Source: Leucocoprinus leucothites (Eukaryota; Basidiomycota; Agaricomycetes; Agaricales; Agaricaceae). From it: a DNA stretch of 64,000 bases. This document shows, piece after piece, positions 36,742 to 49,400 of this stretch (positions within the stretch are counted from its first letter, which is position 1; every line of letters starts with the position of its first letter). The translations under genes and the position numbers were made by a program. The DNA is taken from assembly GCA_013368445.1 (NCBI GenBank), contig JAACJO010000007.1, positions 2,291,038 through 2,355,037 on the forward strand, written 5' to 3'. The notes under the pieces were generated by a model. The model was not told the origin of the DNA. It ran no database searches and saw only the letters and a list, made by a program, of their open reading frames with translations.

Positions 36742-37438
36742 TGTTATAAATGTCAATTTGATTGATGCCCACTGTGACTTAATCATCTTAGATGCTGACA
36801 CAGCCACACGGTCCGAAGCCACAGTTCTAGATTGGGAAGAGTATGTTGGTAAGTTTGACATAGAAGAAGAATGATTTGATGTTGATTAGGACAAGTATAA
36901 CTGGACGGATGTTATTAGGAGAATCAGGAGAAATAGTTTTGCTGTTTGATTGTTATGGACTAATGAGATTAATAAACCAACAATGATGGTTTTATGGACA
37001 TCGCATTTGGATTGGAACTATTCAATATCTAACTATGATAGCTGTTACATCAGCAGACAGGTACATATTTATCAGAATTGTGATAGTGATGTCAGACTTG
37101 TAGTTGTAGTTTTGTAGTTTGATATCGTTTTGTTTAGTTAGTATTTAAGGACTTTGTATTTGGAAGATTAAACACAAGTTTAATCTTTCCTTTGTTTCCC
37201 AGACTACTTGTGTTTACTCACCTTGACTTGAATTCACTCATATCATTGTTGTTGTCTCAAACCTTGTGCTACCTTAGACTTACCTCAAGTCTTCTTGGCC
37301 TTCTCTTACTAAGCTTTTGAGAATACTCAAGCTTATTAATTGAAGTAGGTTAAAGACCAGTTAGCTGCTGTCTTACGTAACCCTATCACATGTTGTGACA
37401 TGTGACATTACTAGGTGCTCTGACTGAAAATCTTAACA
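36742..37438 (+). repeat. 5' LTR of family B
   Basis: 697 nt, TGTTATAAATG to AATCTTAACA, same length as the inverted solo LTR at 35033-35729. The preceding bases TCCAT are the candidate target duplication, but the other end is outside the window. Confidence 0.85.
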
Positions 37439-37983
37439 ATAAGATTAAACTTCCTACTGTGCCGATTCCAGTAGTATCTCTACAACAAACCCATCATGCT
37501 TGGTTCTCATTGCCTAGTTGCTGTGCCATCTGACATCTCTTACGAGCTAGTATTGCTTCGTGCTACACTCGAAGAAATCCTTGGGCTAGTATTGCTTTGT
37601 GCTACACCTGAGAAGAACACTGAACCAATCTATAACTGGCAAGCCTCTGATTGGGAATCATGCCCGAGAGTTATACATCACCCCTGGTGCATGCCAAAGA
37701 ACTGACCTGATTCCTTGCATACAAACTATGAAGATAGCCAATCAGAAGAGTCCAACCATGAGTGTCTAACTAGCAGACTAACGTCATCCAAAGAACCTGA
37801 ATCACCATTGTGGATCAGTGAGATCAATGATCAAACAGAAAACTACTCAGATTATGAATCTGATGAAAATCCAAATTCATCTAAATCTATTGATTCTATT
37901 TTTAGAACTAATATTACCCCTGATACACAACAATGAATAATCAAATTAATACTTGAACGACACCCATCAATTGTCGTTCGTGA
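37439..37983 (+). other. Family B leader with an internal direct repeat
   Basis: Untranslated or degenerate leader between the LTR and gag. GCTAGTATTGCTT(C/T)GTGCTACAC occurs twice in close succession (about 37550-37615). The peptide-like stretch at 37715-37936 is acidic and Ser-rich and may be eroded gag N-terminus. Confidence 0.45.
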
Positions 37984-39776
37984 ATGTCTGATAGCTCATC
38001 TTCCAATAATTGTAGAAGAGCAGACCCCTCACACCTTGCAGCATGCCTCTCCAAGCAATTCCAAAGTCATTTTCACCCTGAAAGTGAACCCAAACAACCA
38101 GCAAACAAAAAACCCTCAACTGAATCCCGAGAAACTCAAAACACTCTCTTCTCACAACAACTCCCCAACCTTCCAACCCCTCCAACAAACCCATCTTTAC
38201 TCCCAGATATCCAAAGACAATGAAGCAGACATTATGAAGAAGAACACAAAGCCAATCTCGACAAAACCCTTGCTAGACTCGACAACTTCCACCAGACAGA
38301 ACCCCCTACACTCCAAATCAGACCAATCAAAACCCAAGAAATACCTTCAGAAGGATCTTCCACTGTTACTGCCCATTCACAATCAGAATCTGAAACCTCT
38401 TATAGATCACAAAGAGAAGGATCACCAATGGAATCCAATGAACCATATAGAGGATCCAAAACCTTGGCAGCAAATACATTTGGATATAGGGTGAACAACC
38501 CAGAATACAACATCTACTAACCAATACAACAAGGTTTCAAAGGGAAAGGACTGCCTGGGAATCCAGACAGAGGAGGAGGTGGAGGTGGAGGTGGAGGAGG
38601 ATTCTTTGGACAACCACAACAAAACCCACAAAACAATTACAGAGGAATTAAATACGACCTACCCAGAGAGTTCAACGGCACTGCTCAAGATAACCAAAGA
38701 TGGAAAGAACAACTTTCACTCTACTTCTTGGCAAACTGTGATCAACTCCCATCTGATCACAACATCATCATCTGTGCACTCTACAACATGGGAGAAGGAG
38801 CAAGTTTCTGGCAAAGAGATTTCCTTACCCATCACATGCAAAATGGAGTACCTACCTTCAGTTCTGCCGAAGCATTTTGGCAAGCCCTGGATCAATTGTT
38901 CCTACCCTTCAACAAAAGCGAAAGTTTCCTCAGAAAATGGCTCGCACTCAAACAATTGCAAAGACCCATTGAAACCTATATCATGGAGTTCAGAATCCTG
39001 GCTAACCAAGCCGGAGTCAGAGAAACCCAACAACTCATTCATCAATTCCAAGAAGGTCTTGACCTGAGCATTGCAATCTGCACTATTTCAAAACATCCAG
39101 AAAACAACCTGGAGGAATGGTTCACAGTGGCACATGTGGTGGAAGAAACTGAAAGAATGGAGGCAGACTATTATCAAAGACACCCCCAGATATACTCCTG
39201 AAGAAAGATAGCAAAACTGAAAAGGCATAATCATTACCAGAGTCAAGGCTACATCCCGCCCCAACCTAATAGAGACCCGAATGTGATGGACATCATGCTA
39301 TGGAAGCATTACTTCAGAATTTCGCAATTTCTCAAGGCTACCAACAGAATGATGATTCATCGACTGATGAAAATGAAAGTGATGATGAAGATCATCAAGA
39401 AAATGTTAAGCAGTCAATCTTACAAGCGTTCGATATGATCCTTTCTTCCCGTCAGAAGGAAAACCTCAGAAAAGGAACATGCTTCGAATGTGAGCAAACT
39501 GGACACTTTGCTCAAGACTGTCCCAAACATAGAGCATGCCTTTCGAAAATCCCACAAAACTCCCAATCCAAGAATGCCAAACATAAGCAACCCATATTGC
39601 CTAGGAAACCATGTGATAATGACAAAAAGAACCAGAGATGCTTCCAAAGCATGCAACTCAATGAAATCATCCAAAGCATCCCCAACGACGAAGAGGTTGT
39701 AAACATCTACAATGAACATGCAGATCAACCTGGATTCATCCATCGAGAAATCCAGGATTTTGCCTCAGACAATTAG
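37984..39776 (+). pseudogene. Family B gag
   Basis: Capsid/nucleocapsid precursor. One frame runs from ATG 37984 to 39198 with internal TGA (38221) and TAA (38518): Ser-rich N-terminus, Pro/Glu-rich part, a poly-Gly stretch (about 38575-38600), then the capsid-like LPREFNGTAQDNQRWKEQL and WLALKQLQRPIETYIMEF. After TGA 39199 a one-base loss near 39292 moves the frame to 39300-39776, which has the zinc knuckle CFECEQTGHFAQDCP. Stops are CGA-to-TGA or CAA-to-TAA type. Confidence 0.8.
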
Positions 39777-39813
39777 CATCCATATCTAATTCATCAAAAC
39801 CCTCTACCAGACA

Positions 39814-42800
39814 GTGCACACCCTCTTATTTATTTTCTCGATCATAACCCCAGACTCAAACAGACCTATTTATTTCTCAAATGGACTACAGAATAATAGC
39901 TACCCCAGACCGAAGACCCTGACAGTATTCTCTTATTTAAACGAAGTTTCCCTTACCCCTATGCAATCCAACACTCTTTATCTTCCCCTCAAAGTGCACC
40001 TACCTGAGAGAACCATGGATACCTTAGCACTCCTTGATTCAGGAGCTGGAGCTGATCTTGTTGACCAAGATCTTGTAAATGAATGGAAACTTCTGAGAAG
40101 AAAACTCCCAAAACCACTCGCCATCAGGAATGGAGATAGATCAGTCGTAGAAAACACATCTATCACCAATTACATAGTAATTGAAACTACTGTTTATGGA
40201 AAATGAATCAAAACCAATGTGATCATCACAAACCTAGGACAACTCCGAATAATCTATGGAATCCCATGGTTTTCAAAACACAACCCCAACGTAGACTGGA
40301 CCAAGAAAACCCTTTCTTGGCGATCTTACCTTGAAAACCAAGAATTCACTACATTATTAGATTCAGCATTTCCCGACGCAATCGGACTGGATGAACTCAA
40401 CCTATCAGATAGAGACTTCATTGAATTCAACGCCAAAACATCACACTCTCAAACATTCACCCAACAACATGGAGAAAAGAAAGAAACCAACCCTACTAAA
40501 ATTGTACCCAGTTATCTTCACAAATTCCTCGATCTCTTTAGTGAAAAGAAAAGTGAATGATTCCCACCATCTTGAACCTACAACCACAAAATCAAGATGA
40601 AATCATCTTTTCAACCCAAAGCTTTTCCATCATACAAACTATCATATGGAGAAACCCTTGAACTTGACAAATTCTTAGAACAAAACTTATGAAAGGGATA
40701 CATTTGACTATCGAAGTCACCAATGGCTTCTCTTTTCTTCTTTGTATCCAAGAAAAATGGATCTCTGAGACCATGCCAAGATTACTGATACCTTAATGAA
40801 CACACTATCAAAAATGCATATCCAATTCCCAGCATCCAATCAATTCTCGATCGACTTCAAGGATTGAAATATTTTACTGCACTTGATATACGACTTGGAT
40901 ACAACAATATTCGCATTTTCGATGGAGATCAATGGAAAGGAGCTTTCCATACACATAAAGGGTTATTTGAACCCACTGTTATGTTTTTCGGAATGTGCAA
41001 CAGTCCAGCAACATTCCAGAACATGATGGACACCATCCTCGCTCCTCTCATTCATCAAAACAAGGTTATCATATATATGGACAATGTATTGATTCATGCA
41101 AAAACAAAACAGGAACTATGAGAAATCACACACCAAGTATTTGAAATCTTTCAAAAACATGATCTCTATCTCAAAGTGGAGAAATGTGATTTTGAAAAAG
41201 AAAAATTGGCATACTTAGGATTCATAATTTCACCCGACAAAGTATGCATGGATCCAGTAAAACTCAAAGAAATAGTGGATTGGCCGATACCCAAGAACCC
41301 ACGAGACATCTGCAAATTCATTGGGTTTTGCAACTTCTATCGAAAATTCATACAAAATTATGCCCACTACGCAGCTCCTCTTAATACCCTCCTTCGCAAG
41401 AATTAACTGTTTCAATGGAATTCAGAAGCTCAAATATCATTTGACACCCTCAAAAAGAAATTTCTACAAGAACCCATTCTCATAACCCCTGACCCAACCA
41501 AACCCTTCGAAATACAAACTGACACCTCAAACCACACATCAGGCACAGTTCTACTTCAGAAGGACTTGAATGGTATTATGCAGCTGTGCTTCTTCCACTC
41601 AAAGGGATTTTTCCCCACCAAAAAATGCTACCACACATCCGAACAAGAATTCCTAGCAATCATCCATGCATTGCAAGAATGGCAACACTACATTGATGGA
41701 TCACTGCATGAAACCATCATATGGACAGATCATGACAATATTATCCATTGGGCTAAACCATCAAAGTTATCCCGATGAACAATTTGATGGTCTGCCCTCA
41801 TCAGTGCCCATAAAGTCAAGATCTACCACATTGCCAGCATCAAAAATATTGTGGCTGATGCACTCTCATGCCAACCCAACCACGTCACCAAAGAAGAAGA
41901 AAAACTGCAAGTGGCCATCCCCACCCATATGTTTGATACATCATCCTTCCTAGCAATGGACATTGATATCCTCGATCCAGAAATCGAAGAATTACTCCAA
42001 ACAAAACCTGATGGCTCACTCCACATTGACAAAAAAGGACATTTCACACTCCCTGCCAACAACACATTCAAGAAGTGTTTACTCCAATGAGTACACAATG
42101 CCCCAGTAGCAGGACACCCTGGTACAACCAAAACCATACATAAACTAGAAGAATACATCACATGGCCTGGAATGAGAGCATTTGTCAAGAAATATATGAA
42201 AGGATGCCCCATCTGTCAACAGCACAAGATCAACAGATGGCCTTTCAAGCCCCCTCTCCAACCTATTAAAGGAGTATGCTCTCTTTGACCGTTCACACAA
42301 ATAGCTATGGATCTCATCACTGATCTCCCAGAAGCCAATGGATTCGATTCTATTTTGTCCATAGTGGACCACGGACTCACAAAAGGGATAACTATAGTAC
42401 CAACACAAAAAGAAGCCACTGCAGATCACATCTCTGATCTGTTAATCAAAAATGTCTTCTCATGTTTCGGAACCCCAGACAAAATTATCTCTGATCGAGA
42501 CCCTAGATTTGTTGCTAAATCTGTCCAAGCTCTGTTCAAGAAGCTAGGAATAGAACATGCATGATCTACCGCATACCACCCTCAATCCGATGGTACCACA
42601 GAACACTTCAACCAAGAAATTGAAATGTACCTCTCTGCTTACTGCTCCAAGAATGCACTTGACTGGCCAAAGAAACTACCCCTTGTCAAATTTGCACACA
42701 ACTCCAGAACCCATTCAAGTCAATCACAAACACCCTTCAAATTGATGTATGGTCACCCCCTCAAAGCTTTCCCAACTGATCAAGAACCAACAAACAATCT

Positions 42801-43344
42801 GGTGACTGAAGACTGCATCAACTGGATAAAGAATATCTGCATAGCTGCACAGGATTCACATGAGAAAGCAAGGCAAACTATGACTGAACACATCAAAGGC
42901 CCACTTCCAAAACTAGAAGTAGGACAGAAAGTATGGCTGGATTCACACAACCTCCCTATTCGAGCACCATCAAGGAAACTATCAGCAAAACATGTAGGAC
43001 CCTTCAAAATCACAAAGAAGCTTGGACCTGTGAATTATGAACTAAAATTACCCAAATCATGGAAAGTTCACCCTTGCTTCCATGTAGGACTCCTATGGCC
43101 AGTAACTGAGAACGACAAATACAGAAATCATTTCGAGAATCCACCACCTGATCTAGTAGAAGGAGAAGAAGAATGGGAAGTCAAAGATGTTGTTTGCCAT
43201 CACAAAACACACCACAGAAAGATCAAATATCTGATTCACTGGAAAGGATACCCCAATTTGGAATGGACATGGCAGCCTGCAGACACCCTAAAGAATGCAC
43301 AGGAGATGCTAGACACTTATAAACAGTATCACAAACTTCATTGA
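39814..43344 (+). pseudogene. Family B pol: protease, RT, RNase H, integrase, chromodomain
   Basis: A single frame with no frameshift but twelve premature stops: TGA at 40204, 40558, 40573, 40690, 40705, 40786, 41119, 41776, 42088, 42286 and 42562, and TAA at 41404. Protease LALLDSGAGADLVDQ; RT with LDIRLGYNNIRI, MFFGMCNSPATFQ and the active site YMDN instead of YMDD (GAC-to-AAC); RNase H QEFLAIIHALQEWQHYIDG; integrase zinc domain AGHPGTTKTIHKLEEY...CPICQQHK; core IISDRDPRFVAKSV and AYHPQSDGTTEHFNQE; chromodomain KIKYLIHWKGYPNLEWTWQP. The pattern is point decay, not structural damage. Confidence 0.88.
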
Positions 43345-43709
43345 AAAACCAGAATCATGCAACATCTCATTCCAAATACCACCCCAGAACCTTATACCTA
43401 CCAATCCAACATACCCTTAGTACCTCTCTGCAAATCAGACATCACATCTAACTCCAGTCATTTATCTCCACGCCCTCCAACATATACCTTGCCTGGAACA
43501 GGAATGAGCTATGTCGTTGCCCCTCCAGTCATGACCATCACACAGTCCTCTTCCTCAAATTTGGAAGATTCCCCACCAAAAGAAACCTACACTGACCCCA
43601 CTAGGGCCATTCAAACCTTCCAGCTCTATGATGCCCCTTTCACTGAAGCTAGGGCCACTCTGGCTGAAAATTCACTCAACACTGTTCAGTTTGACCTATT
43701 CAGGGAGGA

Positions 43710-44255
43710 TGTCAGGATTTGCGAAATACCGGCGCTTACTAAGCGCATGAAAGTTACGGAGAGGTCAGTCGTTGGCTTCAGCATATGTGCTGCGCCCTTC
43801 CGATATCGCGTCAACCGATTTGGTCTACGAGGAAGATGACAGGCAGTGCGAATTGGAATTCAACACTGAAGGAATAACGGACAGAGAATTCAGAGTGGAA
43901 TCTTAGTCGATATTCAGAATGAATAATACATGAGCTAGTAGCGACATATTTAAGATAACGCGAAATTGGACAAATAACACGTAAATATCACGAAGCTCAC
44001 AATGCGACGATAAACGAATAAACAGATAAACGAAAAGTAAATAGACAACGACAAACGCGACACGACGGAGAACGATAAACATAAATGGAATGGCGGAAAC
44101 GAATATGAGCGCAAATGAAAGGAGGATAGAATGATGAGCGGAGACAGGCTGCGAAATATTTATAGAAATGATAGATAATGAAAAATCGTGGGAATCGGAA
44201 GTCGAAAAAATAGTCGGAGATCAAATCGGAGAGGTCGCGATCGTAGATCGTGACA
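43710..44255 (-). repeat. 3' LTR of family A (element orientation)
   Basis: 546 nt. About a dozen differences from the partner at 53965-54510, all transitions as far as I can see and nearly all at CpG/TpG/CpA positions. Confidence 0.92.
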
Positions 44256-44270
44256 GTATTCCCCCTTTAG
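44256..44270 (-). promoter_or_regulatory. Polypurine tract of family A
   Basis: Read on the minus strand, CTAAAGGGGGAATAC immediately precedes the 3' LTR, the expected primer site for plus-strand DNA synthesis. The tract is also kept in the old copy next to 31317. Confidence 0.7.
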
Positions 44271-44819
44271 GACCGAGCCCTCGAGGACTTACTGATCCTT
44301 GATCCCTTATCAAGATCATCTTGCCTCCTACCACCATGGCTCCCCGCTCCTCGAAGAAAACCCCCGACCTAAGCGCAATGACCAATGACAAACTCATGGC
44401 CGAGATTCAACGTCGGAACACCAAACAGGGAGCGAACGTACGGCCAGCGATGGCTGCGGTGCCGGGAATGACAATGAGTCAACCCAGCAACAGTGCGACA
44501 ACGAATCCAGCTTCTACTGCGACACGAAGGACCACTAGATCGCGACAGATAGTCCGAAGCGATGATGACGATGATGATGAAGAGGAAGAGTCACAGATAT
44601 CGTCGAAGGGTAAGGGGAGAGCACCAACGAGGGCATCAACGTCGGGAACGCGCGAAGTAATGGATCATGTATCCGTTCCTATCGCGACGTCGAGTAGGGC
44701 TTCGTCAAGCTTCGCTTGGAAGAAGAACGGTGCCCGTCAGCAGAACCCGACCGATGGGCTACCTTACCGAAAGAGTTACGTGACGTGTTCGCAATGCGTC
44801 GCTGGGCAGCGGGAGTGTA

Positions 44820-46412
44820 CAGTGGCTCAAAAAACTGTCCCAATGTTTTCGCATTTTGGACATATTTGCTAATACCAGGGCAGATATATGGCCTAGCATC
44901 CTGAAAATATTCACACAGGTACCTTGACATATTGGGAGCATATATTCCCATGATCACATGACCTTGTCCATCAATGAATTAGTAATGAATTATTAAAAAT
45001 ATCTACTCATTAGGACAGTTTTTTGACCCCCTGTCAGCCTCCCAGTATCTATCTTGTAACATGCCAGGGGAGCATCAGGGCAGGTGTGGGAGTAGTAAAC
45101 AAGATCATGTGACCTTGGTTGACATGTTGAGATGGCTACAACTGTCTTTCTTCCTGCCACTACATCATGAAAGCTATCTCCTCTACCTAATACTCCCAAG
45201 TCACTTCTCTTCTCAAAGATGGCTATTCCTTGTGCCATATTGAACATAAAACTAGTCTAGGCAAGTCTACTGTTGGGAGGATCAATAAAGAAGTTGATGG
45301 GGACAAGGAAAACAACAAGGGAGGACGTCCTTCCAAGCTTTCTCCTCATGATAAAAAAGCAATAATTCACCAAATAACCTCTGGAAAGCTAGATAATGCT
45401 GTCCAGGCTACAAATTTCATTAACTCTACTCTGTCTGACCCTGTCACACCCCAAACTGTCAGAAATACCCTTCAGGATAATGGATTTTGCTCTGTAACCA
45501 AGATCAAATGACCTCTACTCAAAAAGCAACATTGTGAGGAATGCCTTGACTCTGCACATGAACATAGGAATTGGACAGTGGAGGACTGGAAGAGGGTGTT
45601 GTGGACAGATGAAACAAAGATCAACAGGATTGGGTCAGATGGAAAGGTGTATACCTGGAAGGAGAGGGGGGAACCACTGTCAGATAGGACCACTCTCCCT
45701 ACTGTCAAACATGGAGGAGGTGGTAACATGATGGTGTGGGGGTGTATGGGGTGGAATGGGGTAGGAAAGCTGATTGAGGTTCAAGGGAATATGGATGCAG
45801 TGAAATACTGCGAGATTTTGGACAATGGGGTGGTGGAAAGCTTTGAAAAGTTGGAGATGGAGGAGGAGGAGAGGATATTCCAGCAGGATAATGACCCAAA
45901 ACACACCTCAAAACTGGGACAACAATGGTTTGTGGACAACAACATTCAAGTTCTATCATGCCCTGCACAATCCCCTGACCTAAATCCCATTGAACACCTC
46001 TGGACCTACCTGAAGGACCAGCTGAAGGCATATGAAAGACCACCTAAGGGAGTATTTGAATTGTGGGAGAGGCTAGTAGAGGAGTGGAATAAGATTCCAG
46101 CAGAAAGGTGCCAAAGGCTGATAGAAACCATGCCCAGAAGGATTGAGGCAGTTGTCAGGGCAAGAGGAGGTCATACAAAGTATTGAGTAGGTAGATAACA
46201 GAGGGTCAAAAAACTGTCCCAATGAGTAGATATTTTCGATAATTCATTAATAATTCATTGATGGACAAGGTCATGTGATCATGGGAATATATGCTCCCAA
46301 TATGTCAAGGTACCTGTGTGAATATTTTCAGGATGCTAGGCCATATATCTGCCCTGGTATTAGCAAATATGTCCAAAATGCGAAAACATTGGGACAGTTT
46401 TTTGAGCCACTG
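44820..46412 (+). mobile_element. Tc1-like element copy 1, full length
   Basis: 1593 bp, flanked by TA (44818-44819 and 46413-46414). Termini CAGTGGCTCAAAAAACTGTC and its reverse complement; terminal inverted repeats of about 216 bp (44820-45036 and 46197-46412). Each repeat ends internally in an inverted near-copy of its own tip (GGGTCAAAAAACTGTCC), giving four copies of the motif. It carries one transposase reading frame on the plus strand. Confidence 0.93.
45170..46186 (+). pseudogene. Tc1-like DD34E transposase with two nonsense codons
   Basis: Cut-and-paste transposase. The frame starts with an ATG at about 45168-45173 (MKAISST) followed by TAA where copy 2 has CAA. The helix-turn-helix part reads IEHKTSLGKSTVGRINKEVD, then GGRPSKLSPHDKK. 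A TGA at 45509-45511 probably replaces CGA. The catalytic domain follows without a break: VLWTDETK (first Asp), IFQQDNDPKHTSK (second Asp) and SPDLNPIEHLW (Glu), with 34 residues between the second Asp and the Glu. It ends at 46184-46186. Both stops are C-to-T changes. Confidence 0.85.
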
Positions 46413-49400
46413 TAAGTCGCAGTGTGGATTAGGGAAATGTACGTATTGTGCGCAAGCAAAGAAGGGGTGTTACGATCCGCAGGATGATCCGAAGAAGGAG
46501 GCCTCTAGTCAAGGAGTGAGCTTGTCACCGATCAGAACGACAGCATCAAAAAAACGAAAAATAACAGCGCCTCCCATGAGTCAACCATCGCTATCGAGCT
46601 CCGGTGATTGGGGATCGAGTTTCGCACCACCTCCGTCCACTCAACCGTCATCCTCTTCGCAGTGGAATCTGACTGAAATCCCGCCCGCTGTGGACGATGA
46701 TACATTTGGAGCGATAGAGATTAGGTCACCTGTGATCGTCGCTGAACAGGACACTAGGATGGTGGTAAGTCCGTTCGCAGATATGTAATGCAACGTTACT
46801 AAAATCGCGATGAAGTCTCCTCAGCCCCTTCCGCCCCAACTATCGCGGGCTCCCGGTCATTCCCCAAATCTTTCGCGAGAAGTCGCACGATTATCATCAG
46901 CAGTGGACAATCTGGAGATCATGACGAGGGAAAATACGCAGGCGCAACTTCAGAATCGGGTTATGTTGCAACAGCAGGTTAGCGCATTGGATGAGCAGGT
47001 GTCGGCATCGAGGGAGACTACGAGGGTGTTACAGGCGCATGGAAGGACACTTGAGAGGCTCGTGGCAATCGAGGAGGCGAAGCTAGCAATGGCGCAGGGA
47101 TCGAAGGATGGTGCGGGACGTGGGTATCGGAAATGAGGGAAGGAGGGAGTAGAAAGGACAAGGACTATAAAGAAAAGGACTATGAAGATCGCTGTCGTCG
47201 TCGTCTCTGCTTTTAGTGAAGAATAATTGTATACTACTCGAATGTTTTTTCTTTTGGTTTTTCTTGTTTCATAATAAATGCTATCTTGATGGAATGAAGT
47301 GAGTATGGTGTGAAAGAAAAGGAAATCGAAAATGAGATGTTAAGGACTGGAATATCAACTTGGAATGAAAAGGAATGTTGCGAGAAACATGCGAAAGAAT
47401 GTCTGTAAAAGATTGAAAATGATAGTGAGTAGTTTTAAAGTGAAGAGAGAGGTCCAGGTTTATCAGGGTACATGCAGTGGAAGTCGGAAACTAGGTCTAT
47501 GGCATGTTCGAGCTCTGTCGCAGGTAACCACGACTCTGCTTCGTCCGTATCTTCGTAACCAAGCCATACTACTTTGTAAAGGAGTTTACAAGCGCGTCGA
47601 CGTCGATCGATCTTTGAATCAACGATGTGATCAACTTCGTATTCTGGTTCTCCATCAACCTCCACTGCAGATGGTGGTGATGCGACGCGATTTGGAATGG
47701 AGCTAGGGGTGAAAGGTTCGAGCATGGAAACATGGAATACAGGATGAACAGCGCGCATAGAGTCAGGAAGTCGAAGAGTAAAAGAATGTGAACCTGGTTG
47801 GGAAATAATTTCGTAGGGTCCAAGGTATTTTTCGGAGAGTTTCTTCAAAGGTCTCGTCGTGCGGAAGTACTGCGCTTTGACAAAGACCTTATCACCAATC
47901 TTAAATGCAGGTGCAACAAGACGGCGATCATCAGCATTGGCCTAATAGCGACGCTGGGCATGAGCGATTTCCGACTTGAGAGTCGAATGTAGTTCGTCTA
48001 AATCCACAGCGAAGTCGCGGGCACGAGCTGATGCGAGATCCCTCTCAGGGTGAACTGTGATATTAGGGTGGTAACCTTTATTAGCGAAGAACGGAGAGAT
48101 ACCAGTGGTAGCGGAAGGAGAATTATTGAAAGCAAACTCAGCTATAGGTAATAGGTCGGACCAATTACTCTGTTGGTAGTTGCAATAAATGTGCAAGTAC
48201 TGTTCAAGAGTTTGGTTAGTTCGTTCAGTCTGACCGTCACCTTCAGGATGATAACCTGACGTGAAGTGTAACTTCATGTCCAAAGCTTCTCCTAGCGATC
48301 GGAAAAAGTGCGAAACAAATTCCAAACCGCGATCAGAGGTAACATTAGCAGGGATACCATGTTTGGAGAAGACATGAATGACAAAGAGTTTAGTGAGTTC
48401 TGTGGAAGTAATGGTATCATGAGTTGGAATGAAAATCGCTTGTTTGGTTAGCCTATCCACAATGACCAGAATTGAGTCAAACCCTGAGGACTTTGGAAGT
48501 TTTTCGATGAAATCCATAGAAATTGAATCCCAAGGTCGCGATGGTATGGGAAGTTGCTTGAGAGTTCCATAGGGACGATGGCGTCGAGCTTTCGATCTTG
48601 AACAGGTAACACAACCTTTGCAGTAATCCTTGACAAAGTCGCGGATATTTGGCCACGTATACTCATGGCGAACAAGTTCTAGAGTTTTGTTTTGACTGAA
48701 ATGGCCAGCGAGTGCATGGTCGTGATAGTACTGCAAAATGCGCAAACGAAGATCGTTAGTATCGGGAACATAGATTCTACCATCAAGTAACAAGAAACCC
48801 TCGGAGTCTTTGGACCAGCGACCCTCTGGATGAGCGAAATGATCGGAAACAGAATCGTCAGTGGAAATAGCGGAAAGAATGTCTGTGCGAAGTTGCGAAA
48901 TGTCCATAATAAGACCAGCGCGCAGCGCAGGCGTATAAAGATACGAAGCACGAATAGAAGTAGAAAGTTGTTCGTTAGTAAAGACAGGTCGGAAATTGTG
49001 AGGATTAACCGTGGCGTAGCCATTATTCCCCCCTTTTGGGTAGACGTCCCAACGTCTAGTTAGGGCATCTGGTTTCGTTCCAAGCTTACCAGGTCTAAAT
49101 CGAATAACAAGGTTGAACTGCGATAAGAACTCGGACCATCTGGCCTGTCTGCACGTTAGTATCTTTGTGGTAGAGAAATACTCAAGTTTCCTATGATCGG
49201 TGACCACATCGATAGGAAGCGCAGTGCCTTCGAGATAATGGCGCCAGATTCGGAATGCTTCAAAAATTGCAAGCAGTTCCTTGTCATGGGTGTCGTAGTT
49301 GAGCTCGGATGTGGAAAATGTACGGGAATGAAAAGCGATAGGGTGAATATCTCCATCAGGAGCAATGATAGAGAGTATAGCTGCCAGGGCATAGTCAGAG

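Larger units (their letters stand above)
44336..47136 (+). pseudogene. Antisense accessory gene of family A, interrupted by Tc1-like copy 1
   Basis: Plus-strand gene opposite to gag-pol. ATG at 44336 (context accaccATGG). Exon 1 is 44336-44819 and resumes at 46415 after the insertion, ending 46764; a 60-nt intron 46765-46824 (gtaagt...gttact...cctcag) leads to exon 2, 46825-47136. The protein is basic with an acidic run (DDDDDDEEEE), a cysteine cluster spanning the insertion (CSQCVAGQREC then CGLGKCTYCAQAKKGC), a KKRK basic motif, and a C-terminal coiled coil (SSAVDNLEIMTRENTQAQLQ onward). It resembles a DNA- or RNA-binding regulator, but no family is recognised. An equivalent relic at 31398 lacks the insertion. 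Confidence 0.75.

Noticed and set aside
39978..40169. Antisense ORF in family B protease as an accessory gene
   Set aside because: Mirror of the coding frame, no conservation in family C, no splice signals.
39814..43344. Reassigned TGA codon (Trp or Arg) rather than decay
   Set aside because: Neighbouring intact genes use TGA as a terminator, and the RT active-site change and gag frameshift show ordinary inactivation.
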